Source: Daphnia carinata | Taxonomy: Eukaryota; Arthropoda; Branchiopoda; Diplostraca; Daphniidae | DNA length: 64,000 bases | Direction of reading: 5' to 3' | NCBI RefSeq assembly: GCF_022539665.2 | Contig: NC_081337.1 | Location: 5,804,679-5,868,678, forward strand | Shown here: one piece after another, positions 36,505 to 48,042 of the stretch | How positions within the stretch are numbered: the stretch's first letter is position 1 | Layout: each line of letters opens with the position of its first letter | Notes under the pieces: generated by a model | What the model saw: the letters and a program-made list of their open reading frames with translations, nothing else | Databases searched by the model: none | Told to the model about the DNA's origin: nothing | Program-made: the position numbers and the translations under genes

Positions 36505-37770
36505 GTGGAACCAGTCCCAGATGATTTTGCAACGAAGTTTCAAGTGCGCGAATCGACGGCATCGTTAAAGGTAATGTGAAGTTCAATTTGATTCTATTTC
36601 GTTTGCGAGTTATTCGGCCAGCGAATGGTGTTACTTCCTCTTCCGTGCGATCAAGTCATTTTATACTCTTGTTACATTCTCTGCCGACCTTTGAATGTTT
36701 TCCCCATTTTTTGTTTAAATCGAAACACGTCACTTGGTTGCAGAGGGAACTCGCAGTTCATCAGAGCGATTCAGAAAGAGACGACACGTTGACAGGTCAA
36801 AAGAAGAAGAAAACGGTCCAATTCTTTTCCTTCTGCACACAGTGGATGCGAAATTCAGCCCTCGTTGCATTTGAATAGCGAGAGGCTGTTACAAGAAGGG
36901 GAGAGCAAATATGTGTAACTTGCTGATCCTATGTGAATAACAAAAAAATAACGTAGGGAATATTTCAATAACAATTGCGTCACAAAATTTGAATGAAGGG
37001 CTGGCACGTCAACTCGGCGTCGTTTCACAATTTTTTGGTCTGCTGTTTGAACAAAAGATTAACCGTTACACGCCACTGTCGCACGATAGGCATGGATTGT
37101 TATCCACGTCTTTCGGAAGTTCCTTTCTAATATTCTTTTTATTTTTTCTATTGCCATTGTCGTAACCGATCGGTAGCGCTGTTTCTTGCACACACAACTG
37201 TGTCATCGAAAGCGCGTAAGAAATCAAGAAATTTGTTTTGTACGATAGCAATAACGATCTTCTTTCAGCTTACTTGAAAAGAAATGGCATTCTTCTTGAC
37301 GTATGGGAGAGGGGTGTACCCAACTAACTTCCTGAGGTTTTTAATGTCTGGGCAAAAGTTACAAATTCGTTTCATATTATTTGTTGAATAACTTTGCTTT
37401 GCTCTTTTTTTTTTTTTTTTATTCCTTTGACGACCTATTGATTTTCTCGCTATATATCTTTGCGCTGATGGTCGACTGTGTCGAGCCGCTGCAATAAATC
37501 TGCGGTGGCAGTTTGAACTGCAACATGTCAACGCCACAGAATGGCCATTGCTCCTGAAGAATCATGTTACCGAAGACTTTAAAATAACCTTTTTCTTCTT
37601 CTTTGAAAAAAAAAAATGGCCAACATTGACAGACAGGCCGTGTTGCAGTCAATACGGTCGCTCTTCAAAAGGCAAACAATACAATCGGAAATAATAAGAG
37701 GAAGGAACTGGCAAAATTGCAGGAAGTTGTTAGTGCAACTGGACAGTCGTCGGACGGCCGTGTCTGTTGA
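36505..37770 (+). CDS. Unidentified small gene, last three exons predicted
   Basis: Three plus-strand segments join in phase with good splice sites. Exon 36505-36570 follows TTTACTGTTTCAG, encodes 22 residues starting VEPVPDDFATKFQVRE, and ends AAAG|GTAATG in phase 0. Exon 36744-36795 follows GGTTGCAG, encodes RELAVHQSDSERDDTLT, and ends ACAG|GTCAAA in phase 1. Exon 37637-37770 follows GACAGACAG, completes a Gly codon, encodes RVAVNTVALQKANNTIGNNK, KRKELAKLQEVVSATG-like sequence and SSDGRVC, then TGA. Composition is protein-like and unlike the surrounding T-rich DNA. The KRKELAKLQEVV part could be helical or coiled. No family recognised, and the 5' exons are not found with confidence; an ATG-initiated candidate at 35517-35617 has a strong donor, but the opposite strand is equally coding-like there. 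Confidence 0.4.
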
Positions 37771-40700
37771 CCCTCTCTTTAGATTTTTGAACTTGTAACT
37801 TTGGTGCTTTTTCAATAAATAAAAGAAGTGGTTCAGGTACGATGAGAATGGGGTAGTAGGCGGAGGGGTGGAACTTGGCGGGACTATGAACGATTCTCTG
37901 TGTTCGGGCATCCGGAAGGCAAATTCAAAGTTCCTATCGATCGGCTTTCCTTTTTTACACTTTAAGTGTCCAGTAATAGGAAATTCTTAAGGAAGGATGT
38001 AAGGGAAAGGGATTGTAGGAAAACTTGGCGTAAAATATTATCAAAAGCGATTGTGATATCTTATCTGGTACATCGCGTGCATTCGTTTTTAACATTTCAT
38101 ACGAATTGTATTAGATATGGGAATTTTTAAAATTTATTGTACAAGGCAATCCAATTGATCGGCGTCTCTGCTAAAAGGGTACCCATACTGTACGGCTGAA
38201 AATAACTGTTGAAAAGGGGTACAATGATCAAGAGGAAGTAGGCCTAGTCTTTTACAATAGGTATCCGTGTCAATCGCGTTCGAGCTTTGGAAAAGAAAAA
38301 AAAAGACGGGCTTCTTTGCCCATTCACGGCTCATCGAGTCTATTCTTGGACGACAATCCTTTCACTTTCTCTGGTGCAAGGTTATACTGTATGTCACCAC
38401 TGTATGTATGTCCTTCCTGTAATTCTTCACATTTGATTCTCTTCCTTTGATCATCAGCAGATCCCCCTTTTTTTATTGTTGAGAAAACGCCGTCTTCGAT
38501 GCTTCAAATTTTATTTCATGGATATTAAATCCTCGTTATCCTCCGTAGCTACCGGAAACATAATTTTTTTTTTTGAAATGGCAGTGGGCTTTATATCTAA
38601 TTGTCGATTGAGAAAATAGAGCCGTACACCGTACAGTAAGCGATTTTTCTTTCGTTTGAAAAGGTCGTGAGAGTTTTCTCCTTAGACGTGCGCTCCTTAA
38701 CCCCGAAAATATATCGTATGCAACCTAACCCGTTCTTTCATCTAGCGTCTCATGTTTCCCTGTCGGTTGTGAGATTCTTTTTTTAAACAGACGACTTCGT
38801 GTGTGATCCATATCCCCTCGCCTCAAAGAAAAACGATTAAAAAATAGTTAAGAATTCTATCGAATCATTTCCAACGCTTGCTACTATAACCTGTCGGTAG
38901 CTTGCTTGTTCCCGGTGTCCATCGGAAGGGGCGAAAAAGAAAATAAACTGGACTCGGCCGCCATCTGCCGCTTTGGCTTTAACTGAGGTAGCCAGCCCAA
39001 CAATTGTCAAACGGGTTTATTCTGAACGTGGTCCGAAACGGATCCGTTTTTGAATTTAAAAAAAAAAAAGGACATTTCAATTTAAATATGTTTTTTCCTA
39101 TACAACAAGTGTTGCAGATGCGAGGCTCGTAATCCGCGTGTGCGATTACACGAAAGCCAATTATTGTCACATTTTTCTACTTCATTTCGTGTGGATGGAT
39201 TGTGTGAGAACCACTAACGTGTAAACAGGTTTAGCAAGTTCAACTGCTTCCTTACCTCGGCTCAGTTACAGAACGTGACGGTTTGAATAAATTGTAGACA
39301 TCTGACACCACCCGGGTTTGTTATCATTATCAAATTACTAGTTGATTTGATGGTGCGTTTCAAATTCCGACGTTCCATCTAGACCCAAGCTTTTTCTCGT
39401 ACTACACAGATGGCAGTGCTAGTTTTTTTCTCGACTTAAAATTTTTTCTTGCTGATCCATTCGTCCCTCCTTTGTACCGCTTTTTGAACGACTTTAGGTA
39501 AAAGTCCTTGCCGCAAACCTTCAAAACGTTCCAAAATTTTATATCACTGATAATTTGTTTCCTTTCGTCGACCTACATTGTCGGATGAGCTGTCCTGGGA
39601 AACCCCGCTTGCGTAAGGTTGCAATTGCGTGCAGCAGTTACGACTATGTCGTTAAAAAAAGATTTATTGTGATGACAGCGTTTGAATTTAACGGAATTCA
39701 TTAATAGGACAGTGGTCAGCGTTTCGGAAAACGCGTTAACGTTGTCGTTACCTGTTTTCATTCACGTGCGGCTCAATAATGATTCAAAAAGGTCCGGCTT
39801 GAATCCTACGTTTATAACGCAATAATGGCCTAGCGTGTTTTACTTTTTTTTTTTCGGCGCAAGAGAAAATTAGTAATGCATCATTAAGTTGCGCGAAAGT
39901 TAAATTTCAATATTCATTTTCCGTGCGCACGCTTCCTTTCGCGTTATAACGAGCCGCTGGAAAACTAATCTACGGTCCGTCGCCCGGGACCATTGTCTAA
40001 TGGTAAGTTATTTTGGCTGTCTGCGTGCCGCAACAATTGGGAGATGCTGCAATCAGCAACGATATTGATGTACACTGTTAGGAGCGCCATCCGTTTTTAA
40101 TTGCGTTCGTGACACTATATTTGCGTACTTTTAATTAGAATCTGAGCCCTGCTCGAATGGGATCGTAAATTTGCTCCGGAAAAGCATTTTGACGCTGGAA
40201 ACGAATGTGAAAATTACACTAGACATTCCCCAGACACCGCCGGATATCTTCAGAAGCTCTTCAATTATTCTGCCCTATGTAATGAGATGTAAATAGCCGT
40301 TAAAGATGATGCGTCTTCCCAGTCTGCCAGTTGGCCAACGCGTAAAGTTGATGAGATTTGCTGTTTTTCGTTATTCACAATAGCTACGCATCTTAGAAAG
40401 TTCCCAGTTAAAGTTAAACGCGAGGCTGGCCGGGGCTGCACTTTCGAAAATTCGACTCCGGAGGTAGCACGACGCCAGACGGTTTTGGCCTTCACGATTT
40501 GGCGACGAGTCGTGTAGTGAGAATGGCCTTTAAATATACGTATCCAAACACCATTTATTGAAGGTTTTGATGGCATGCTTTAATGCCCAATATTTATTTT
40601 CAATGTTTTGGAACCCCTTGGATTTTCCCCCCATTCGTCCTTTTGAAAATGACGTTTCATTGTGCGGTGAATAACAAGCGTGTGGGATTTTTTTTCAACA

Positions 40701-41911
40701 GGGGAAGAATCTTTCTCATTAAAGAATTTGACGAATACTCTTCGACAACATAAATATTCATTGGCCATCGGTTCTGGCCCTTCTTCGAAATTTGTTGCCC
40801 TGTCAGGCACACAGTGAAAAATATTGTTGAAAATCTTTTTTGAGGGGATTTCATTCATCGCAACCCAAAAAAGGTTTTGGTCTATTTGTCAATCAATTGA
40901 AGCGTTGCGTACGTTAACGTTTCGCTTTTATTCAAGCGTTCCCTTTCAAGACATATGCGTTCCCAATGTGAAATCGGTTTTTTTTATAAGCTCACTAGCC
41001 CGGCAAAAATAACCTTCAATTTAAACCAGAACGGAAGGAAGGTTTTTTCCCGTTTTATTGTACAACCAATGTGTTTTTCTCTTAACTCGATATAGAAGAT
41101 ATAATCTTTAACAAAAAGAATCGCTTACCACATAACGTATGGCTATAGGAAAGAAGTTAAAAAGCCAGCAGGCTTTTTGCTACTATATGGAGCTCGTAAT
41201 ACATTTCTGATATCGAGGATAAACCATACACAACGACGGTCATGAATCGTTTCGGCCTGAATGAACGTGAAAGTTATTGTTGCGTTTCGTCCTCGATTCG
41301 GGATTTGGATCAAATGGTTCAAAGCATGACTTTTTCATAATAATATGTTTCGAAGAGTTTTCCTTGTAAAAAAAAAAAAAAAAAACGTTACTCTTGAACG
41401 AAGGTCGAATCAAAAGTGGCGAAGATCCTCCAGTATCGAACCAGACGTCATCGAGGTCAAGAGCGCGTTGGGTGCATCTCTCCGAGCGTCTTTGTATATC
41501 GAATGCAAGTCTATTGATTCTCTTTAGACTCTTCTAGATATAGTATGTTGCTATTTCTTTTCTTTTCTTTTTTAAGTTATTTCCGCAATACAAGGACAAC
41601 GACAAGTCAAACTTTCAGGCAGGGGTTCACAAATCGAAATCACGACACTGTGTGGTAACTGGGGTCATCGCGGCGGCAGGGCATGAAACGAACGCCAACA
41701 ATCCAGTGGCCAGCGTTCATTTGCGTTTTTGACTTGGTAAATGAGTTTCAACTTTTTTGCCCTTGGCTGAAGAAGGAAAAAGGCTGATCATAGGCAAAGA
41801 GGGACCTCCTACCACTGTATACCAAGAAACAAAAGACTTGATTTACTGGATGGTCGGCAACAGGGTTCAATCTCATACAACGTGAGCGAGCGGCGTGAGC
41901 TTTGTTTCTGG

Positions 41912-41913
<2 letters not shown>

Positions 41914-41946
<33 letters not shown>
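41914..41946. repeat. Poly(T) tract of 33 bases
   Basis: Uninterrupted T run. Confidence 0.9.
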
Positions 41947-42335
41947 CTCTTTTTCCTTTAGAATTTACTGTGAATTGTTTCATCCATACGGATGGGGTGG
42001 GATGACACCTATCCAGTAAAATTGGGCAACATCCAAGTCTTCTTCACGCTAGCCAACGCCGACGTTTTGGTCTCTGAAACGATCACATATCTCAACAACT
42101 CTACTCCCACACGCATAAACAGCAATATCTATTTTATGTGTGCGCACGCATTTACTTTTTTTTTTACGACAAGGGGAGGGTACATTTCATTTTCTTTATT
42201 TTCGATGTCTGTGTATCGTCCGCGATGGGCAGGCATTTCCCCCAATATTCTAATCAAAGACGAACCCACGCTATTGCTCAGTTCTTTTTTTCGTTGAAGG
42301 CCAACTATTATTTGGAAAGCTGAATTTCTTTCATC

Positions 42336-42336
<1 letters not shown>

Positions 42337-42382
<46 letters not shown>
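42337..42382. repeat. (TG)23 microsatellite
   Basis: Perfect TG repeat of 46 bases, the longest dinucleotide array in the window and a likely polymorphic marker. Confidence 0.95.
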
Positions 42383-42386
<4 letters not shown>

Positions 42387-43046
42387 CTGCAGTTGAAGGA
42401 AGAAACCTAGACTTGGGTTAGAAGTAGGCAAGATGCACAGAGAAAGCTCCCACGGTATTTTTTCTCTCTTTTTGTTATTATTTTCCGTGCTATTGTTGTT
42501 ATTCTTCCCGCCGATTATGTCAAAAAAAAGCTTAATTGGGACATAAGTTTGTTGTTGTCGAAACAAACTACAAAAACGAGTTTCCGAGTTTTAAAAGATC
42601 GCTGTATGTAATAAAGTATAGTGCGGGAGAAAGCCACACAGGCGAGTTCTCTATTCTAATGGAAAACGACAAAGAACGAACAAAAAATTTCCAAAATAGG
42701 AGATATTTGTGTGGTTTACGGTTTTTTTCCCGCTGTCAAATTAACCAGCTGCTAAGGACTTTTATTTGGTCTTTTTTTTTCTCATTTTTCTTTGCCATAT
42801 ATTCCGAGTGTAATCAGGTCCTTTTTCTCTGTTCGACTGGAGACAGCAGCAGCTAGGGAAACAAAAAAGAAAGGAACGAAAAGGAATTACGAGTTTAGTC
42901 GTAACCAATGCCCAATAATCAGCTTGTGTAGTTCTGTAATTGCCTTCTGTATAGAAAGTAACTACGCGCCTCGTTTGGATTCACTTCAACGAACTGCGTT
43001 CATTTTTTTTTTCTTTGTTGTGCGTGGCTGTTTGAGTTTGTTCTTA

Positions 43047-43066
43047 CCCCCCCCCCCCCCCCCCCC
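43047..43066. repeat. Poly(C) tract of 20 bases
   Basis: Uninterrupted C run; the G strand could stack as quadruplex. It is rare compared with the abundant T/A runs. Confidence 0.9.
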
Positions 43067-46000
43067 TTTAAACGGTAAATAGAAAACGAAAGGGAAAAGA
43101 GATTTGAAAAGAACACACACGTGTAGACATTAGGAAACGATGGATTTTTGCATCACGACAACCCCAGTGCAACTACATCCAAGGGCGACGATTTCCAGGG
43201 AAATTCAAGGTGGGAGGCAGGGTCTGAAAAAATTAATATGCAACTGTGTTGCAGTTAGTAAAGGAGATGGGCACCCATTTCCAAGTGTACAGCTTCAGTT
43301 TCTATCTGTCGTGCTCCAAGAATTCATGGGCACCTATAAGTGAACGACTTTCACTTGTCTCACTTTCAAGTGGCATTAAATGGAAAAATTCTTTGTTTTC
43401 TTTACTCTTGCATATGTTAACGGTATCAGACATTTTATTAGAAAGCCGATTTCTGACATTCCATGGTGGATTACATACAGCGCGTCACTTTCCATGAAAT
43501 ATTTCTCTTGTGAACTCGATTTTTTCTCCACTTCTCACCAGAAACTTCCGCGATAGTTTTTTTAACAATTGTTTTTTTTTTCACGTTTCAAAACCACAAG
43601 AGAAAAAGATTTTAAGTACGTGCACGTAACGAATTGTAGCAATATAGAAGTCGGGTAAAAAAGAAAAAAAAAATGGAGCGATTGGAGCCTTTTACATTTT
43701 TGTTTATCGTAATACACGAATGCCTTTTGGCTGGATGAGAATGTCAAAAATGTTTCGTAAGTGGCTCGAATGAATCAGCATTATTTAGCATCGTTCCCAA
43801 CTGGGCTGACTTGTGTAATCTAAGAAGCTCGGCTTTTTTTTTTCTTTTTCCCAGCGCAAGTTAACTCGTACCTTTTCGTTCCCTTATCTCTTGTAACCTT
43901 TTGGCCTTTTTTCTTTTTATTCACTCAGTTATTATACGTTTTCTTGTCTAAAACCTTTCTCTGCAACCCCGTGAACAATTCAATCAGAGACTGGCATTTA
44001 GACAGTAATGAAAGACGTGAAAACGGTAGACCCAGCGTATAGAATGTCGGCACGAAGCCAAAGTTGTTTCACTACACCGGCCCGTGTGAATTGAGGAATT
44101 AAGACAACAATAGCTGACCATATAAAAAAAAAAAAAAACATCGTCTTTTTTTTTTTGTAACCCCCTTTTTTTCTTATTTTACACTTAAGTTGTCATCTTT
44201 TCGATCGTTACTGTTCTTTACTGCGCTCAACGTTCTCGATGAAAGTTTTATAATGTTCCATTCGTGACTACCGCATTTCTACTCATTTTGCTGTTGTTGT
44301 TTTTTGTTTTCCCACTCGCCAACGGGATGACCGTGCGCGAAATGTTCGGCTTTAGCACGTCAACGGTGTGGTCGAAATTGCGTACACCGGCTGAGTCGAG
44401 AACGCTCCACAATTCCCTTGAAGCGTGACGGTGAAGAATCTTAAATTAGAAACCCACTTGCTTAACACAGAACGCATAAAACGAATTTCTATTGGGGAAG
44501 GGTGTCCCAAACCGAATCCTGTATCCACCAAAACTGACGTACACGCTTGGATGTAAGAAAAACATAAAAACGAGACAGGCCCAGGTCGTAATGGAGTAGC
44601 GTTCGCGGGGGAAACGCCACAGCCGTCGAAGCAAAAACAGCAGGTTGTCCTATGAGAGCTCGTCAATAAATCATCTTTTGTATCTGTCGCCCAAGAGAGG
44701 TGGACAAAATAGCAAGGCAATTCATGTATAGACATTGTGGATGTGTGAGTTGCGAACCTTTGAATCCGTTCCATATCCCCTTCCCCATCCGTAATAGCTC
44801 ACGTTATTTAAATAGTTTTTTGGACATTTTGTTATCGCAGTCCTTGTATCTCCTTTTTTTTAAGGCATTTTGGATATGTTTTTTTGTCTTTTATTCAAAA
44901 TTTTCGGGGCTAATGTCCGAGAAAGCCAGCAGCGCTCAAATGGCTCCCAATGAAGAAAAAAAAAAGAAAGGCAATGTATGAACAGATATACAACCGCAAA
45001 GACTATACGTAGATGAATTAAAAAGACCAACTGGTCTTTCCGTTTCGTATCGGACCCATTGTTACTACAATTCGGTCTAATGAAGAGCTACGACTCTTTC
45101 ACAGTGAGCCGCTCTTTCTGTCACTCTTGATAACGAAGAAAAATGTAGACGAAAGGGGGCAGAGGCCCAGTTGTGTTTCTTTCACATCAAAACGTGTGTC
45201 GTCGCAAACAAAGAAAAAGCAATGTGGCGTGTATACAGCGTCGACAGCATCAAGAAGAATTCAATAGTCGAAACGTCCCGAATGTCTTCGTGAAAGCGAA
45301 AATTCTGTCGAGTGATATTGATCGCTCCGTCGTTTACTTTGCCTTCGCCGTTGACTTGGCAAGACGTAAAAATAGAAATAGACAGCATAAAAACGAATAA
45401 CGTATGTGCACAGTAGATATGTATATATGCAGAGATTTTTTTTTTTTACAAAAGCCCGATCGGGAGAAGAAGAAGAAGAAGAAAAAATATATTTATTTAG
45501 GAATGCACAATGTATAGCAAACGGGAGGGAGACGCTTGCGGCGCGGCTGCTTTCACTCGGATCGGAACCATAGTGCGTGAGCGCAGCATTCATATGGCCA
45601 AACAACGAGCAACAGGCAAGACACGCGAAGTAAAGTGGGGAGAGAAGAAAAAAAAAGGAATAAAAGAAACAAAACTTCCCGCTGAGAAGTTTGCTGCCCT
45701 GAGAAATGTTACGTCATCAGTTTGGCCGTTTTCGGATTTCCTCGCTTTTTTTTCTTTCTATCGAATGAGCTCTTCTCAAAACGTGTTTTATTTTCGCTTC
45801 TTAGTCGACGTCGTCCCACCAATGCGATCGTTTTCCAAAATCCAAGAAATCGTTACGTATTTACACGAGCCCCGCGACGACGTTCTTGCCGTGAGAAAAG
45901 AGCGGCCTGTCACAAGAAGACTGCCAAAACTGGAACGGGAAAAAAAAAAAAAAAATAATGCTAAAGAGAATAAAATGAATGGCTTTAATATAACACTCTA

Positions 46001-48042
46001 AACCAGATACATAAAACTGCAAAAAAAAAAAAAGTGGAAAAAAATCGTCTTTTGATTGTTGTATTCGTTCCGTGGTATCTCACGTCGACACAACTTTTTC
46101 TTTTGCAGTTTTTTTAACGCGTTCCTTCCTTCTTTTTTTTCCCGCGCTCCTCATTTCAACTTATACGATCTTCAACTTGTTTTTCTTTTTGTTTCCGTCT
46201 CCGGTCGGGACGCTGTCACACACACACACACGTTCACATAATCCGATGGCGGCGTTTTGCAGTCACGACACACATAGGCGCCATATGCCGAGTCAACAGA
46301 AAAAAAAAACAAGAGCCGGCTGCTATCCTGCTGCCCGACCTCGGTAATGGACGGACCGCTAGGTTATTTGAACAATGCGCGCTCTTTTTTTTTTTTAAGG
46401 ATCCCTTTTTGGGGCGAAATATTCAGATAAAAGCAAGGCTGATATATATCCCTTATATGGATTGCTGTGGGTGCTATCTTGCGTACCTGTCCTTCTCCAC
46501 TGTTCACCTGTCACAGCTGCACGGTGTGTCAAATGAGGCAAAAATAAAAACGTGCCACCATTTTTTTGTTTTTGTTTTTGTGTGAGGAAATGGTTTTATT
46601 TTAAACAGAAAGGGAATGTACAGTTATTATTTCGGTGCGATGTAGAATTTAATTTTTGTCAAGGAAAGTACGCCTCGTTGGGTTCTAACGACTGGGCGAT
46701 TTAACCAAAGAAATGAAGCAAGAAAAAGAACCTGCCAAAATGGAAAGAAAGAAGAAAACGATTTTTCTTCAATTATGAAACCTCGTTTTTGTTGGTTTGT
46801 TTGGTTTTGTTTCGTCGAATGCGCTCTTAGTGATACGTTGCGGTACGAACTTGCGGGCTGTTTTTTGTTGTACTCGCGTCTTCCTAACGCCAAACCTCTT
46901 TCACGCCCACTCACGGGGGACTTGTTTCCTTTCTTTCGGGGGTTGAGTTTCCTGTTGCGCCAAAACGCCGTCGTGGGAAGTCGGAAAGGAAACAAACTAA
47001 CGTTCACCTAGGCCCTATGAAACATGCGGTACCTTACAGCAGATACACCTCGGAGTCAAAGCGTGCATAATACACGGCGCCGATTTCCTAACACCCGCGC
47101 CCTTTTTTTTCTTCATTCGCACTGGGAAGAGAAAAGCAGCAGACTTTTGACGATCATCATCGCTAGCTCTCTCTCTCTCTATTTTCTCCTCTTACTATTT
47201 TTTAAGTTTATTTTTATCTTTTTTTTTGTTCCCCTTTTTTCATTTCATTCTGCTTGATTCTTCTATTTTTGACAACTCACCCACTCAATTTCAATTGAAC
47301 GCCACATTACAATAAATACAAATAAAAATTGAGCGTATAGCGCTGGCGTGTCACGGAGGACGACTGTGCCACTGCTGTTGGATAAACCGGATGATGAACG
47401 GCTTGGCTTGTTGTTAAATCGTTGGTCGTAATTTTCGATTCAATGCCTTTGATTTCAGCATAGCCGGCCTCTTTTTTTTTTTTCCTTGCCTGTGGTCAAT
47501 GCAGTAGCTGGACAAGGGAACGCAGTACGGGTTTTTTTTGCGACGTCTTATGACAGAGAAGAAGACTAATGGAACTTGGAGCAACGAACGTAGTGGGCCC
47601 TTCTTTTTTTCCGAGTGTACTTGTTTGTTGGATTTGAAAGAAAAACGACAGAGACAGAAGAGGATTTACACACAAGAAGGCGAGAAAAAAAAAAGAGAAG
47701 CAGTAAAGAAATGGGGAAATTATGAAAGCAAGAAAAAAGAGACAGGTAAAAGAGAGACAGATAAGAAAGAAAGAGTAGTCACTTTTTCTTTGACAGTGCA
47801 AAGAAAAGAAAAAAAAAATTTAGGCATGTCCGTGCATGAACGGTATTAACCGACGCACGGCGATGCATTACATATATACAAGTCTGCGTTGGGGACTAAA
47901 GGCTCAGTCTCGAGTGGAGATTGGTCGTGTACAGACGGGCGGTGCCATAGTGTGTATACGTTGAGCTTTCTTTTTTTTTCTTAAAAGAAAATTAAAAGGG
48001 AAGATTTTTTGTTTGCCGTGTTGTTCCGGATGTTCTCTCGCA

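Larger units (their letters stand above)
37771..48042. other. Gene-poor stretch between the unidentified gene and the IRAG homologue
   Basis: About 10 kb without a gene I can support. Positions 38000-41340 are comparatively homopolymer-poor and contain several medium-length frames (for example 40265-40576 minus, 41345-41527 plus) with no recognisable domain. Positions 41340-48000 return to T/A-tract-rich DNA with a long TG repeat and a C20 run. Two E-boxes sit 3 bases apart at 46505-46519. The promoter and 5' UTR of the IRAG homologue should lie at the right end. Confidence 0.45.

Noticed and set aside
39985-40030. tRNA-like A-box (GTCTAATGGTAAG)
   Set aside because: No B-box or acceptor-stem pairing follows at the right distance.
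40265-40576. 103-codon minus-strand frame in a homopolymer-poor island
   Set aside because: Composition is protein-like, but I see no family, no neighbouring exon and no clear promoter or splice signals; kept only as part of the island observation.
43246-43497. Plus-strand frame after a good acceptor (TGTGTTGCAG)
   Set aside because: Open for about 83 codons but without a recognised domain or matching upstream exon; the acceptor alone is not enough.
44352-44774. 140-codon minus-strand frame
   Set aside because: No domain, no conserved-looking motif and no clear splice context; compatible with chance.
45510-46001. 163-codon plus-strand frame
   Set aside because: Basic, tract-derived composition with AAAAAA and TTTTTT stretches and no recognisable motif.
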